In this document: positions 54,490 to 62,813 of the stretch, piece after piece
Layout: each line of letters begins with the position of its first letter
Numbering within the stretch: position 1 is the first letter of the stretch
DNA from: an uncultured Clostridia bacterium
GTDB taxonomy: Bacteria; Bacillota; Clostridia; Peptostreptococcales; Anaerovoracaceae
DNA length: 64,000 nucleotides
Direction: 5' to 3'
Assembly (NCBI GenBank): GCA_945928865.1
Contig: CAMENZ010000001.1
Location: 186,001 to 250,000 of the forward strand
Translations under genes and position numbers: made by a program
The notes under the pieces: model-generated
Databases searched by the model: none
What the model saw: the letters and a program-made list of their open reading frames with translations, nothing else
Told to the model about the DNA's origin: nothing

Positions 54490-55032
54490 ATGAGTTTTTA
54501 TGATTTAAAAGTTGAAGCCCCTGATGGAAGTCAGGTTGAGATGAACAATTTTAAGGGGAAGGTAGTGTTAGTTGTAAATACAGCTACAGGATGTGGATTT
54601 ACCCCTCAGTATGAACAGCTGGAAAAAATGTATGAAGATTTTCATGATAAGGGTTTTGAAATAGTAGATGTGCCTTGTAATCAGTTTCGTGGACAGGCAC
54701 CTGAGTCTGATGAAGAGATACATCAATTTTGTCGTATAAAATATAATACTCAGTTCCCACAGATGAAGAAATCTGAAGTAAATGGAGAAAATGCTATAGA
54801 ATTATTCAAATATCTTAAAGATAAAAAGACTTTTGAAGGTTTTGGAAAAGGGGCAAAGGCGTTAGCTATGGCGGCAATGCTTAAGACTATAGATAAGGAT
54901 TATAAAAATAATTCAGAAATTAAATGGAATTTTACTAAGTTTCTTGTGAACAGAGAAGGTGAGGTAGTCGGAAGATTTGAGCCTACTTATGATATGGGAA
55001 AACTTAGAGATGTGGTAGAAGACTTGCTTTAA
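54490..55032 (+). CDS. Glutathione peroxidase-family thiol peroxidase (Cys type)
   Basis: A 180-residue thioredoxin-fold peroxidase. The catalytic Cys is in NTATGCGFTPQY (about 37), with Gln in PCNQFRGQAP and Trp-Asn in KWNFTKFLVN, the usual triad/tetrad. The active codon is TGT, so it is not a selenoprotein. In this family the bacterial members usually take electrons from thioredoxin. ATG 54490 is chosen for its spacing to AAAAGGAG. It follows the flavoprotein gene by 57 bases. Confidence 0.92.
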   Translation: MSFYDLKVEAPDGSQVEMNNFKGKVVLVVNTATGCGFTPQYEQLEKMYEDFHDKGFEIVDVPCNQFRGQAPESDEEIHQFCRIKYNTQFPQMKKSEVNGENAIELFKYLKDKKTFEGFGKGAKALAMAAMLKTIDKDYKNNSEIKWNFTKFLVNREGEVVGRFEPTYDMGKLRDVVEDLL

Positions 55033-55081
55033 TAAAGGTAAGAGGCATTAAAAAATGTGAAAAAAGTTCGGTAAAAATGTA

Positions 55082-55139
55082 TTGACAAGGGTCCTTTTTA
55101 TGTTGTAACATAAGCAGGTTAAATTAAATTTTAATTTAA
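55082..55139 (+). promoter_or_regulatory. Promoter and 21-bp palindrome upstream of mntP
   Basis: TTGACA at 55082 has a weak partner TAACAT (55106-55111). Behind it, TTAAATTAAA-T-TTTAATTTAA (55119-55139) is a perfect 10-1-10 palindrome. Position suggests a metal-dependent operator, but it is AT-rich and may be chance. Confidence 0.45.
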
Positions 55140-55166
55140 GGCTAATTGTTTTGGAAGGACTGCAAA

Positions 55167-55751
55167 ATGGATTTTAATATACTTTTTTTTACTAATAGTA
55201 TTTTATTGGGTTTAGGGTTAGCTATGGATGCTTTTTCCGTGTCTGTAACTAATGGTTTAAATGAAGCGCATATGAAAAAGGTGAAGATGTTGGCAATCGC
55301 CGGAGTTTTCGCCTTTTTTCAATTTATTATGCCTATGGCTGGCTGGTTTTTAGTACATTCTTTTATAGAATACTTTAACGCTTTTGAAAAGTTTATTCCG
55401 GCGATTGCCTTGATTATGTTACTTTATATAGGTATCAAAATGATTTTAGAAGGTAAATGTGAAGGAGAAGAATGCGCTATTTATAAATTGACCTTTGGCA
55501 CTTTGATTTTGCAAGGGATTGCAACTTCTATAGATGCTCTTTCTGTAGGCTTCACCATAGCAGACTATATGGGTTATATGGCGTTTATATGTAGCTTAAT
55601 AGTTGCCTTAACTACTTTTGTTGTCTGTTTTGCCGGAGTGATAATCGGCAAGAGGTTTGGAAAAATCCTTAATAATAAAGCACAGATTTTAGGTGGTATA
55701 ATTCTCATTATTATAGGATTAGAAATTTTTATCAAAGGTATCTTTTTTTAG
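55167..55751 (+). CDS. mntP: Manganese efflux pump MntP
   Basis: A 194-residue membrane protein with six hydrophobic segments and the characteristic MDAFSVSVTNGL near the N-terminus and its repeat TSIDALSVGFTI in the second half. It exports Mn(II) and protects from manganese excess. ATG 55167 follows GGAAGGACTGC; the frame extends to a TTG at 55146 without a site. No yybP-ykoY manganese riboswitch is recognised upstream, but a 21-bp palindrome lies there. Confidence 0.92.
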   Translation: MDFNILFFTNSILLGLGLAMDAFSVSVTNGLNEAHMKKVKMLAIAGVFAFFQFIMPMAGWFLVHSFIEYFNAFEKFIPAIALIMLLYIGIKMILEGKCEGEECAIYKLTFGTLILQGIATSIDALSVGFTIADYMGYMAFICSLIVALTTFVVCFAGVIIGKRFGKILNNKAQILGGIILIIIGLEIFIKGIFF

Positions 55752-55753
55752 AA

Positions 55754-55773
55754 AATGTTGTTAAGACAACATT
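55754..55773. promoter_or_regulatory. Palindrome upstream of the ferredoxin-like gene
   Basis: AATGTTGT and ACAACATT are perfect 8-bp arms around TAAG. No T run follows. A TATAAT lies at 55793, so the site is about 20 bases in front of the -10 box; an operator is possible. Confidence 0.4.
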
Positions 55774-55844
55774 AAAGTGGCTATGTTTTGTGTATAATGG
55801 CTATGATATTTATTATAAATGAAGATATTTAGGAGATAGATAAT

Positions 55845-56540
55845 ATGCTAAGAAAAATAATTAAAATTGATGAGAGTAAATGTGATGGCTGTGGAATTTG
55901 TGCTGAGGCTTGTCATGAAGGAGCTATAGGAATAATCAATGGTAAGGCAAAGTTATTGAGAGAAGACTATTGTGACGGATTAGGAGATTGTTTGCCGGCT
56001 TGTCCTACAGGAGCAATTAGCTTTGAGGAAAGAGAAGCTGCGGCTTATGATGAGGCAGCAGTAAAGGCAGCTATGAAGAAAAAGCAGGGGCTAGGAATTT
56101 CAGGCTGTCCTGGTTCAATGATGAAAAATCTTAAGGGTGAAGACAATAGTCAGGAAGTTTTAGGGAAAATAAAAAGTCAGTTGTCCCAGTGGCCTATTCA
56201 GATTAAGCTGGCACCGGTAAATGCTCCTTTTTTTAGTGGAGCAAATCTACTTATTGCAGCTGATTGTACGGCTTTCGCTTATGGGGATTTTCATAGAGAT
56301 TTTATAAAAAATAGAGTTACCTTGATAGGTTGCCCTAAGTTAGATGAGGGAGATTATCAACATAAGCTTACAGAAATTATATCTAACAATGATATTAAGA
56401 GTTTGACCATAGTGAGAATGGAAGTTCCTTGTTGTGGAGGAATAGAAAATGCTGCTAAGCAGGCACTTATGAATAGTGGGAAGTTCATACCTTGGCAGGT
56501 GGTTACGATTTCTTTGGATGGGCAGATTTTGTCTCAATAA
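55845..56540 (+). CDS. Ferredoxin-like protein with two 4Fe-4S motifs
   Basis: A 231-residue protein. The N-terminal 60 residues carry two clusters: CDGCGICAEAC (about 13-23) and a second set, CDGLGDCLPACP (about 44-55). The rest has GCPGSMMKNL and a C-terminal VPCCGGIENAAKQAL with two further cysteines; it looks like the DUF of ferredoxin-containing proteins found in anaerobes. Probably cytoplasmic electron transfer. The last codons form an exact GGCAGATTTTG word (56521). Confidence 0.88.
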   Translation: MLRKIIKIDESKCDGCGICAEACHEGAIGIINGKAKLLREDYCDGLGDCLPACPTGAISFEEREAAAYDEAAVKAAMKKKQGLGISGCPGSMMKNLKGEDNSQEVLGKIKSQLSQWPIQIKLAPVNAPFFSGANLLIAADCTAFAYGDFHRDFIKNRVTLIGCPKLDEGDYQHKLTEIISNNDIKSLTIVRMEVPCCGGIENAAKQALMNSGKFIPWQVVTISLDGQILSQ

Positions 56541-56546
56541 ATAATT

Positions 56547-56575
56547 AAAAAAGGGGCTAGAAAGCCTCTTTTTTA
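56547..56575. terminator. Bidirectional terminator
   Basis: AAAAAGGGGCT pairs with AGCCTCTTTTTT around AGAA (one wobble). It lies between convergent genes. Confidence 0.85.
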
Positions 56576-56628
56576 ATCTATTCTTAATTATAAATACTTT
56601 CTATTTCTATAAGATTTGTTTAGTTATA

Positions 56629-57318
56629 TTAACTTAGCCATTTGATCAACTCGTCTAAATCCATATATCCCGGGAAAATCTTTAGCAGTTTTCCATTTTC
56701 ATAAAGGGCTAAAGTTGGGTAACAATCTATTTTATGTATTGCATTTAATTCAGGTTCTGCATCACCGTCTACTGTACAGAATTTATATGTTGGGAATTTA
56801 GTTTCCGCCTTTTTTAGATGTGGCTCTAAGGCTTTACACCAGCAGCACCAATCTGTGCTGAAATCTAAAACAACCCTGCCTTCAAATTTCAATACTTCTT
56901 CTTCAAAGTTTGAGGAGGTAAGTTTTACAACGGGGACTACATTTACCTTAAGCGTTCTCTTTAGTTTTTTGTTAGCCATACTCGTAATAATAATCTTAGC
57001 AGTTCCTTCCTTCAAAGGTCTAATACGGTAATTGAAATTACTGACTTTTTCTATTGTTATATTTTCATTGGTGGATTTTACAATAATTTCTTTAGACATA
57101 TTTTTTAATAGAAATTTTACTTTTATAGCACCTTTCCCTTTGGATTTAATATTAAAGACTTCACCGATATTTACCCTTATTGTCTTATTCGACAGGGATA
57201 AAGGTTTGGTGGTCTTAGCGTTAGTTTTACTATCTGCAAAAGCAGTTAGACCGGTAGCACTGATAATTAAAGATACACATAGGGTAAGTGCTAAAAATTT
57301 AATAGTAGAAAATTTCAT
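56629..57318 (-). CDS. Secreted thioredoxin-like protein with an Ig-like N-terminal domain
   Basis: A 229-residue exported protein. A signal peptide (about 1-29, FADS end) is followed by a beta-rich Ig-like domain (about 35-130) like bacterial Big_2 modules, then a thioredoxin domain (about 130-229) with active site WCCWCKALEP (CxxC), KIDCYPTLALYENG with cis-Pro, and GYMDLDEL. It may oxidise or reduce thiols of surface proteins. The extra Cys inside the CxxC is unusual. No membrane anchor is seen. It is a single gene. Confidence 0.85.
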   Translation of the reverse strand: MKFSTIKFLALTLCVSLIISATGLTAFADSKTNAKTTKPLSLSNKTIRVNIGEVFNIKSKGKGAIKVKFLLKNMSKEIIVKSTNENITIEKVSNFNYRIRPLKEGTAKIIITSMANKKLKRTLKVNVVPVVKLTSSNFEEEVLKFEGRVVLDFSTDWCCWCKALEPHLKKAETKFPTYKFCTVDGDAEPELNAIHKIDCYPTLALYENGKLLKIFPGYMDLDELIKWLS

Positions 57319-57463
57319 GACAACTTAGGTGAAATTATTTAAAAATATTCACCGTCTCCTTTCTTAATTTGAAAATATATTGGATTTTATGATAGGTCTA
57401 TTATAACAGATATAATTTTAATTTCCATACTATATATTGCTGCACAATGAATCTATAAAATAG

Positions 57464-57492
57464 TTGAATTAAACCCTAAGGTATAATATAAT
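57464..57492 (+). promoter_or_regulatory. Promoter of the fhs operon
   Basis: TTGAAT at 57464 and TATAAT at 57487, 17 bases apart. The leader to the ATG at 57553 is about 55 bases. Confidence 0.75.
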
Positions 57493-57552
57493 ATTGGCTA
57501 TGAATTATACAATATGGCATACCTATTTTGCTGAATATTTAGGAGGAAAATA

Positions 57553-59229
57553 ATGGAGTTTAAGACTGATATTGAAATTGCACAGGGGTGTGAAAAGCAA
57601 AAAATTACTGAGATAGCTAAGGCTTGTGGTATTGAAGAAAAGTATTTAGAGCAGTACGGCAATTACAAGGCTAAGGTTGATTATAGTTTCTTAAAAGAAA
57701 AAGAGAATGAACCTAACGGTAAGCTGATTTTAGTAACAGCTATAACTCCTACACCTGCGGGAGAAGGAAAGACTACTACTTCTGTAGGTTTGGCAGATGG
57801 CTTAAGAAAAATCGGAAAGAAGGCAGTTGTAGCTCTCAGAGAACCGTCTTTAGGTCCGGTGTTTGGAGTTAAAGGTGGAGCTGCAGGTGGTGGATATGCA
57901 CAGGTAGTTCCTATGGAAGATATAAATCTTCATTTTACAGGTGATTTTCATGCTATAGGTGCAGCTAATAATCTTTTAGCTGCTATGCTTGACAACCATA
58001 TTCAGCAGGGAAATAGCTTAGGTATAGATGTAAAGGCTATAACTTGGAAAAGAGCTGTAGATATGAACGATAGACAGCTTCGTCATATTGTAAACGGTTT
58101 AGGTGGTAGAATGCAGGGAGTGCCTAGAGAAGATGGTTTTGAAATAACTGTAGCTTCTGAAATTATGGCAGTTCTCTGTTTGGCAAAGGATATTTTAGAC
58201 TTAAAGGAAAGACTGGCTAATATTATAGTAGCGTATAATTATGATGGAAAGCCTGTAACAGCACATGATTTGAAGGCAGAAGGTGCTATGGCAGCCTTAC
58301 TTAAGGATGCTTTAAAGCCTAATTTAGTTCAAACTTTAGAAGGAACACCTGCATTTATTCATGGGGGACCTTTCGCAAATATTGCTCATGGCTGTAATTC
58401 TATTACTGCCACAAAGATGGCTATGAAGTTGGGAGATTTTGCTATTACAGAAGCCGGTTTTGCAGCAGATTTGGGAGCAGAAAAGTTCTTAGATATTAAA
58501 TGCAGAATGGCAGGAATTAATCCATCTGCAGTGGTGGTCGTAGCCACTGTAAGAGCTTTGAAATATCATGGTGGAGTGGCTAAGGCAGACCTTAATAATG
58601 AGAATTTAGAAGCTTTAGAGAAGGGATTACCTAATTTATTACAGCATGTATCAAATATTAAAAATGTATTCGGTCTTCCTTGTGTGGTTGCTATCAATGC
58701 TTTCCCTACAGATACGGAAGCAGAATTAGATTTAGTTGAAGAAAGATGTAAAGCCTTAGGCGTTAATGTGGCTCTTTCTGAGGTATGGGCTAAAGGCGGC
58801 GAAGGTGGAAAGGCTTTAGCTGAGGAAGTTGTAAGGCTTTGTGATGAACCTAATAACTTCGATTTTGCATATAAGGAAGAAGAAAGTATAGTTGAGAAGT
58901 TAAATTCTATATGCACTAAGATTTATCACGGAAATGGAGTAGAGCTTACTGCAGAGGCTAAGAAACAAGCAGCAAAACTTGAAGAGCTGGGCTTCGGAAA
59001 TCTTCCTATCTGTATGGCAAAAACTCAGTATTCTTTCTCTGATAATCAAAATCTTTTAGGAGCACCTAAGGATTTCACTATTACTGTTAGAAATTTAAAG
59101 GTTTCCGCAGGAGCCGGCTTTATCGTAGCTTTGACCGGAGATATTATGACTATGCCCGGACTTCCTAAAGTTCCGGCAGCAGAAAAGATAGATGTTGATG
59201 AGAATGGTGTAATTTCAGGACTTTTCTAG
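57553..59229 (+). CDS. fhs: Formate-tetrahydrofolate ligase
   Basis: ATP-dependent formation of 10-formyl-tetrahydrofolate from formate. The 558-residue length and the P-loop [19 protein letters not shown] (about 72-90), [23 protein letters not shown] and the C-terminal [18 protein letters not shown] are diagnostic. The AGGAGG site precedes the ATG. It is the first gene of a fhs-folD-formate transporter operon, the methyl branch of one-carbon metabolism. Confidence 0.97.
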   Translation: MEFKTDIEIAQGCEKQKITEIAKACGIEEKYLEQYGNYKAKVDYSFLKEKENEPNGKLILVTAITPTPAGEGKTTTSVGLADGLRKIGKKAVVALREPSLGPVFGVKGGAAGGGYAQVVPMEDINLHFTGDFHAIGAANNLLAAMLDNHIQQGNSLGIDVKAITWKRAVDMNDRQLRHIVNGLGGRMQGVPREDGFEITVASEIMAVLCLAKDILDLKERLANIIVAYNYDGKPVTAHDLKAEGAMAALLKDALKPNLVQTLEGTPAFIHGGPFANIAHGCNSITATKMAMKLGDFAITEAGFAADLGAEKFLDIKCRMAGINPSAVVVVATVRALKYHGGVAKADLNNENLEALEKGLPNLLQHVSNIKNVFGLPCVVAINAFPTDTEAELDLVEERCKALGVNVALSEVWAKGGEGGKALAEEVVRLCDEPNNFDFAYKEEESIVEKLNSICTKIYHGNGVELTAEAKKQAAKLEELGFGNLPICMAKTQYSFSDNQNLLGAPKDFTITVRNLKVSAGAGFIVALTGDIMTMPGLPKVPAAEKIDVDENGVISGLF

Positions 59230-59247
59230 GTAGAGGGATATAAATTT

Positions 59248-60135
59248 ATGGCGATAATTTTAAAAGGTGATGTAGTGGCTCAAGCTTTAAATGAGGAGAG
59301 CAGCACCTTAGTGGATGAATTGAAAAATAAAGGGATAATCCCTAAATTAGTAATAATAAGAGTGGGCGAAAAGAAGGAAGATTTAGCCTATGAAAGAGGT
59401 GCTAAAAAAAGTATGGAAAAGGTTGGGGTTTTAACAGAGGTTAAAGCTTTACCTGAAGATATAAGTCAAGATGAAATGGAAAAGGTGATTTCAGAAGTGA
59501 ATTCGGATGAATCAGCCCATGGGATTTTGCTTTTTAGACCCTTGCCAAAAACTCTTGATGAAGAAAAAATCATTAGCCTCATAGCACCTGAAAAAGATGT
59601 GGACTGTGCTAATGGGAACTCCTTAGTTGGAGTTTTCACAGGTAAAGGTGGAGAAAAGGGATGCTTTGCACCTTGCACTGCCAGGGCGGCTATGGAGATT
59701 TTGAAATATTATGATATAAAAATTTCAGGTAAAAAAGCCGTAGTTTTAGGTCGTTCCTTAGTAATTGGCAAACCGGTAGCCATGATGCTTTTAGATGAAA
59801 ATGCTACAGTCACAATATGCCATTCTAAGACAGAAAATATGGAAAAAATCTGTAGTGAAGCAGATATTTTAGTATCGGCTATGGGAAGGCTTAAGAGTGT
59901 TAATGAAAATCATGTAAATACCAATCAAGTTATAATAGATGTAGGGATTAATTGGGATGCAGAAAAAGGTGGCATTTCAGGTGATGTAGACTTTAACAAT
60001 GTGGAAAATTCAGTTAAGGCGATTACCCCTGTTCCGGGAGGTGTAGGTGGAGTAACCAGCAGTGTTTTAGCTAACCATGTAGTAAAAGCTGCTCAAACAA
60101 AAACGAATTTTAAGCCTAATAGGGAGGACCGTTAA
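59248..60135 (+). CDS. folD: Methylene-THF dehydrogenase / methenyl-THF cyclohydrolase
   Basis: A 295-residue bifunctional enzyme between 10-formyl- and 5,10-methylene-THF. The active block YERGAKKSMEKVG includes the catalytic Lys (the usual YxxxK pattern), followed by GILLFRPLPKTLDEEKI, PEKDVDCAN, the Rossmann GRSLVIGKPVAMMLL and TPVPGGVGGVTSSVLANH. It follows fhs by 18 bases and abuts the transporter gene. Confidence 0.96.
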   Translation: MAIILKGDVVAQALNEESSTLVDELKNKGIIPKLVIIRVGEKKEDLAYERGAKKSMEKVGVLTEVKALPEDISQDEMEKVISEVNSDESAHGILLFRPLPKTLDEEKIISLIAPEKDVDCANGNSLVGVFTGKGGEKGCFAPCTARAAMEILKYYDIKISGKKAVVLGRSLVIGKPVAMMLLDENATVTICHSKTENMEKICSEADILVSAMGRLKSVNENHVNTNQVIIDVGINWDAEKGGISGDVDFNNVENSVKAITPVPGGVGGVTSSVLANHVVKAAQTKTNFKPNREDR

Positions 60136-60762
60136 TTGGACTTTAAAAAGAATATAATTTATTCCATAATAGGTGGAATGTGCATTTCCATAGGCGGTGC
60201 CACCTTTTTAGCCAGTGAAAGTTTGATTATAGGGGCTATATTGTTTGTTGTGGGACTTTTTACCATAGTAACCTTTGGCTTTAATCTTTTTACGGGCAAG
60301 GCTTGTTATTTACTGGATAATGATGGAAAATATGCTGTAAATACGGCTATTATATGGGTTGGAAATTTTATTGGAGCCTTTTTAACTGCTCAGCTAATTT
60401 CTCTTACAAGGCTTGTGTCTATAAGTGCTAGAGCTAAGGAATTAGTAGGTTTTAAGTTAGGTGATGATTTAATCAGCATATTTATTTTAGCTATATTCTG
60501 TAATATTTTAATTTTTATAGCTGTAGACGGTTTTAAAAATAATCCTCATGAAATAGGCAAATATTTTTCCCTGTTTTTCGGAGTAGTAGTTTTTATAGTA
60601 TGCGGTTTTGAACACTGCATAGCAAATATGTTTTATATATCAATGGCAGGAATGTGGAACACGGAAGCCTTTATATTTATCTTGGTGAATTCTATAGGTA
60701 ATTTAATAGGTGGATTATTTATACCTGTTATGAAAAAAGTAGTTATTTCCTCTGAGGCTTAG
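60136..60762 (+). CDS. Formate/nitrite transporter family protein (short form)
   Basis: A 208-residue membrane protein with six hydrophobic segments and family motifs (GGMCISIGGATFLA near 14, LFTGKAC near 54, FEHCIANMFYI near 157, NSIGNLIGG near 190). Family members of about 260-280 residues have longer N- and C-termini, so this is a compact form. It starts with TTG, directly after the folD stop. With fhs and folD in front, formate import or export is the likely role. Confidence 0.85.
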   Translation: MDFKKNIIYSIIGGMCISIGGATFLASESLIIGAILFVVGLFTIVTFGFNLFTGKACYLLDNDGKYAVNTAIIWVGNFIGAFLTAQLISLTRLVSISARAKELVGFKLGDDLISIFILAIFCNILIFIAVDGFKNNPHEIGKYFSLFFGVVVFIVCGFEHCIANMFYISMAGMWNTEAFIFILVNSIGNLIGGLFIPVMKKVVISSEA

Positions 60763-60796
60763 ATTTTGAATCTATAATTAAAGGCTCAAAATCTAA
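60759..60796. other. Hairpin at the end of the transporter gene
   Basis: TTAGATTTTGA (60759-60769, includes the stop codon) and TCAAAATCTAA (60786-60796) pair perfectly. No T run follows. The arms resemble the dispersed word with a change (CTTAGATTTTG). Confidence 0.5.
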
Positions 60797-60835
60797 AAGT
60801 TCAGCCTAAGAGTAAATATAAATAATTTTAATGTA

Positions 60836-60960
60836 GAGTAAGGATAGTGCGTTAAGTGCTTTAGGATGGGATGTTGCCTAAGGACGAAAGAGTTGCCGGC
60901 TTAGAGGACTAAATCTAGGTTTAGGGAAATTCTGCGTTGCTATACCTGCGTCCGCTGCTG
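60836..60960 (+). promoter_or_regulatory. Tetrahydrofolate riboswitch (folT type)
   Basis: GGATAGTGCGTTAAGTG, GGATGGGATGTTGCC, GGACGAA, and the end TGCGTCCGCT match the conserved core of the THF-I riboswitch. It directly precedes a folate transporter gene, the standard target. The outer P1 helix is not obvious. Confidence 0.85.
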
Positions 60961-60971
60961 CAAGAATGAGC

Positions 60972-61006
60972 AAACTCTTTCCTGTAGCAACTGCAGAAAG
61001 GAGTTT
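60972..61006 (+). promoter_or_regulatory. Hairpin hiding the ribosome site of the folT fusion gene
   Basis: AAACTCTTTCCTG pairs with CAGAAAGGAGTTT, which contains the AAAGGAG ribosome site. A THF-bound riboswitch would probably favour this hairpin and lower translation. This is inferred from base pairing only. Confidence 0.65.
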
Positions 61007-61009
61007 TAT

Positions 61010-62125
61010 ATGAAAAACAAGAAAATCAACATAAATATGTTGGTAATAATGGCACTTATGGTTGCCATGCACATTATTTTATCCCGTTTTTTATCTTTTA
61101 ATGCTTGGAATATGAAGATAGGTTTTGCCTTTCTTCCTATTTTCCTAACCGGTTATATCGGAGGCGTTATACCAGCTGTTCTAGTTGGTGTTATGGCTGA
61201 CCTTATAGGAGCATCTTTGTTCCCAAGTGGGCAGTTTTTCTTCGGATTTACTTTAAATGCTATAATAATCGGTATAATTATGGGACTTTGTTTACATAAG
61301 AAACAGGATTTAAAGCGTATAATTTTAGCTTCTTGGCTTGAACAGTTAGGCGTATCCTTATGGATAACCCCTATATGGCTTTCAATACTATATGGTGCAC
61401 CATATAGAGCTTTAATCTATTCCAGAATTCCACAGATCGCTTTGATGGCAGTGGTGGAACCTTTAATGATTTATTTATTCTTTAAGGCTGTAGAAAAGGT
61501 GAATCTTAAAAATACAGTAACAGAAGTAGATAGAGATACTTTAGACCCTAAGAGAAATCTTAGAAAAGTTGTTATTGAAAAGAGAGAGTCCTTGAGTCCG
61601 GAAGAAAGAAAGGCTAAATCTGAAAATATATGTAGAAAGCTCATAGATGGTGAAGACTTTAAAGGAGCTAAGAAAATTCTCTTATACAAGGCTATTAAGT
61701 CAGAAGTGGATTTAAGCTACTTAGAGGCAGAAATTCGTAAAATGGAAGATTTTAGAGATAAAAAGGTTATAGCATATCCTTTGGTAAAGAGTGCTAATGA
61801 GATGATCGCTTTAGCTCCTAATACAGAAGAGGATTTTGTAGAAGGTTTCCATAATATTCTAGAACCTAAGGCTGATGCTTCGGAAAAGGTTGAGGCGGCA
61901 GATTTTGATATAATTGTTTGTCCATGTACGGCCTTTGATGAAGAAGGAAATCGCATGGGAATGGGTGCCGGATATTATGATAGATACTTAGCTCAGTGTG
62001 GAAATGCTAAGATTGTAGCGGTTGCCTTTGAATGTCAAAAGGTAGCCACTGTATTCCCGGAAGCTTGGGATAAGAGAATGAATGCTGTTTACACAGAAGA
62101 ACAGGTTTATAGATTTTTAAATTAA
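61010..62125 (+). CDS. Fusion of folate ECF S component (FolT) and 5-formyl-THF cyclo-ligase
   Basis: A 371-residue fusion. Residues 1-165 form a FolT membrane domain with about six hydrophobic segments (MALMVAMHIILSRFLSF, GYIGGVIPAVLVGVMADLIG). Residues from about 180 form 5-formyltetrahydrofolate cyclo-ligase with RKVVIEKRESLSPEERK (substrate/ATP part), AFDEEGNRMGMGAGYYDRYL (the GMGxGYYDR motif), and VATVFPEAWDKRMNAV. One protein could capture folate and recycle 5-formyl-THF. It uses a THF riboswitch. GCAGAAAGGAG precedes the ATG. Confidence 0.9.
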   Translation: MKNKKININMLVIMALMVAMHIILSRFLSFNAWNMKIGFAFLPIFLTGYIGGVIPAVLVGVMADLIGASLFPSGQFFFGFTLNAIIIGIIMGLCLHKKQDLKRIILASWLEQLGVSLWITPIWLSILYGAPYRALIYSRIPQIALMAVVEPLMIYLFFKAVEKVNLKNTVTEVDRDTLDPKRNLRKVVIEKRESLSPEERKAKSENICRKLIDGEDFKGAKKILLYKAIKSEVDLSYLEAEIRKMEDFRDKKVIAYPLVKSANEMIALAPNTEEDFVEGFHNILEPKADASEKVEAADFDIIVCPCTAFDEEGNRMGMGAGYYDRYLAQCGNAKIVAVAFECQKVATVFPEAWDKRMNAVYTEEQVYRFLN

Positions 62126-62155
62126 TTTTGAAAAAATGAAAGTGAGGTAGCAGGT

Positions 62156-62812
62156 ATGACTTATGAAGAAATCAAGCAAAATGAATCAGTTAGAACTTAT
62201 ATTTCTCAAGCTGACGCATCCTTAAAGGCTTTAGGATATACGGAACATAGTTTCGCTCATGTTACTTTAGTGGCTGTGAAGGCGGGATATATTTTAGAAA
62301 CCTTAGGTTTCGATGAGAGAACTGTTGAGCTTGCGAAAATTGCCGGCTATCTCCATGATATAGGGAATTTAGTCAACAGAGTAGATCACAGTCAAAGCGG
62401 AGCTGTTATGGCATTCAGAATTTTAGATAATCTGAATTTTTCTCCGGAAGAAATCGCTGTAATTACAACTGCCATAGGTAACCATGACGAAGGTACAGGT
62501 GTAGCGGTAAATCCTGTAGCGGCGGCTTTAATAATAGCTGATAAATCAGATGTAAGAAGAAGTAGAGTGAGAAATCAGGATACAGGAAAATTTGATATTC
62601 ACGATAGAGTGAACTATTCTGTAACAGAAGCAGAGCTTAAAATAAATCAGGCTCATACCCTCATTAAGCTGAAGTTAAATGTAGATTTGAATTACGGTTC
62701 AGTAATGGATTATTTTGAAATTTTTATGAATCGTATGATAATGTGTCGTAAGGCAGCCGAAACCTTAGGGCTAGAATTTAAACTTATGATTAATGAGCAG
62801 CAGCTTATTTAA
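62156..62812 (+). CDS. HD-domain phosphohydrolase
   Basis: A 218-residue protein with an HD metal site: H in EHSFAHV, HD in GYLHDIGNLVNRVDHS, H in GNHDEG and a distal Asp in IIADKSDVRRSRVRN. This is the layout of dGTPase/nucleotidase-like HD proteins. The substrate is unknown; a nucleotide is likely. GTGAGGTAGCAGG lies before the ATG. It is followed by the homocysteine methyltransferase gene. Confidence 0.88.
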   Translation: MTYEEIKQNESVRTYISQADASLKALGYTEHSFAHVTLVAVKAGYILETLGFDERTVELAKIAGYLHDIGNLVNRVDHSQSGAVMAFRILDNLNFSPEEIAVITTAIGNHDEGTGVAVNPVAAALIIADKSDVRRSRVRNQDTGKFDIHDRVNYSVTEAELKINQAHTLIKLKLNVDLNYGSVMDYFEIFMNRMIMCRKAAETLGLEFKLMINEQQLI

Positions 62813-62813
62813 T

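Noticed and set aside
54580-54610. Selenocysteine in the glutathione peroxidase
   Set aside because: The active-site codon is TGT (Cys), not TGA.
55033-55166. A yybP-ykoY manganese riboswitch before mntP
   Set aside because: The leader is too short and the conserved aptamer parts are not seen.
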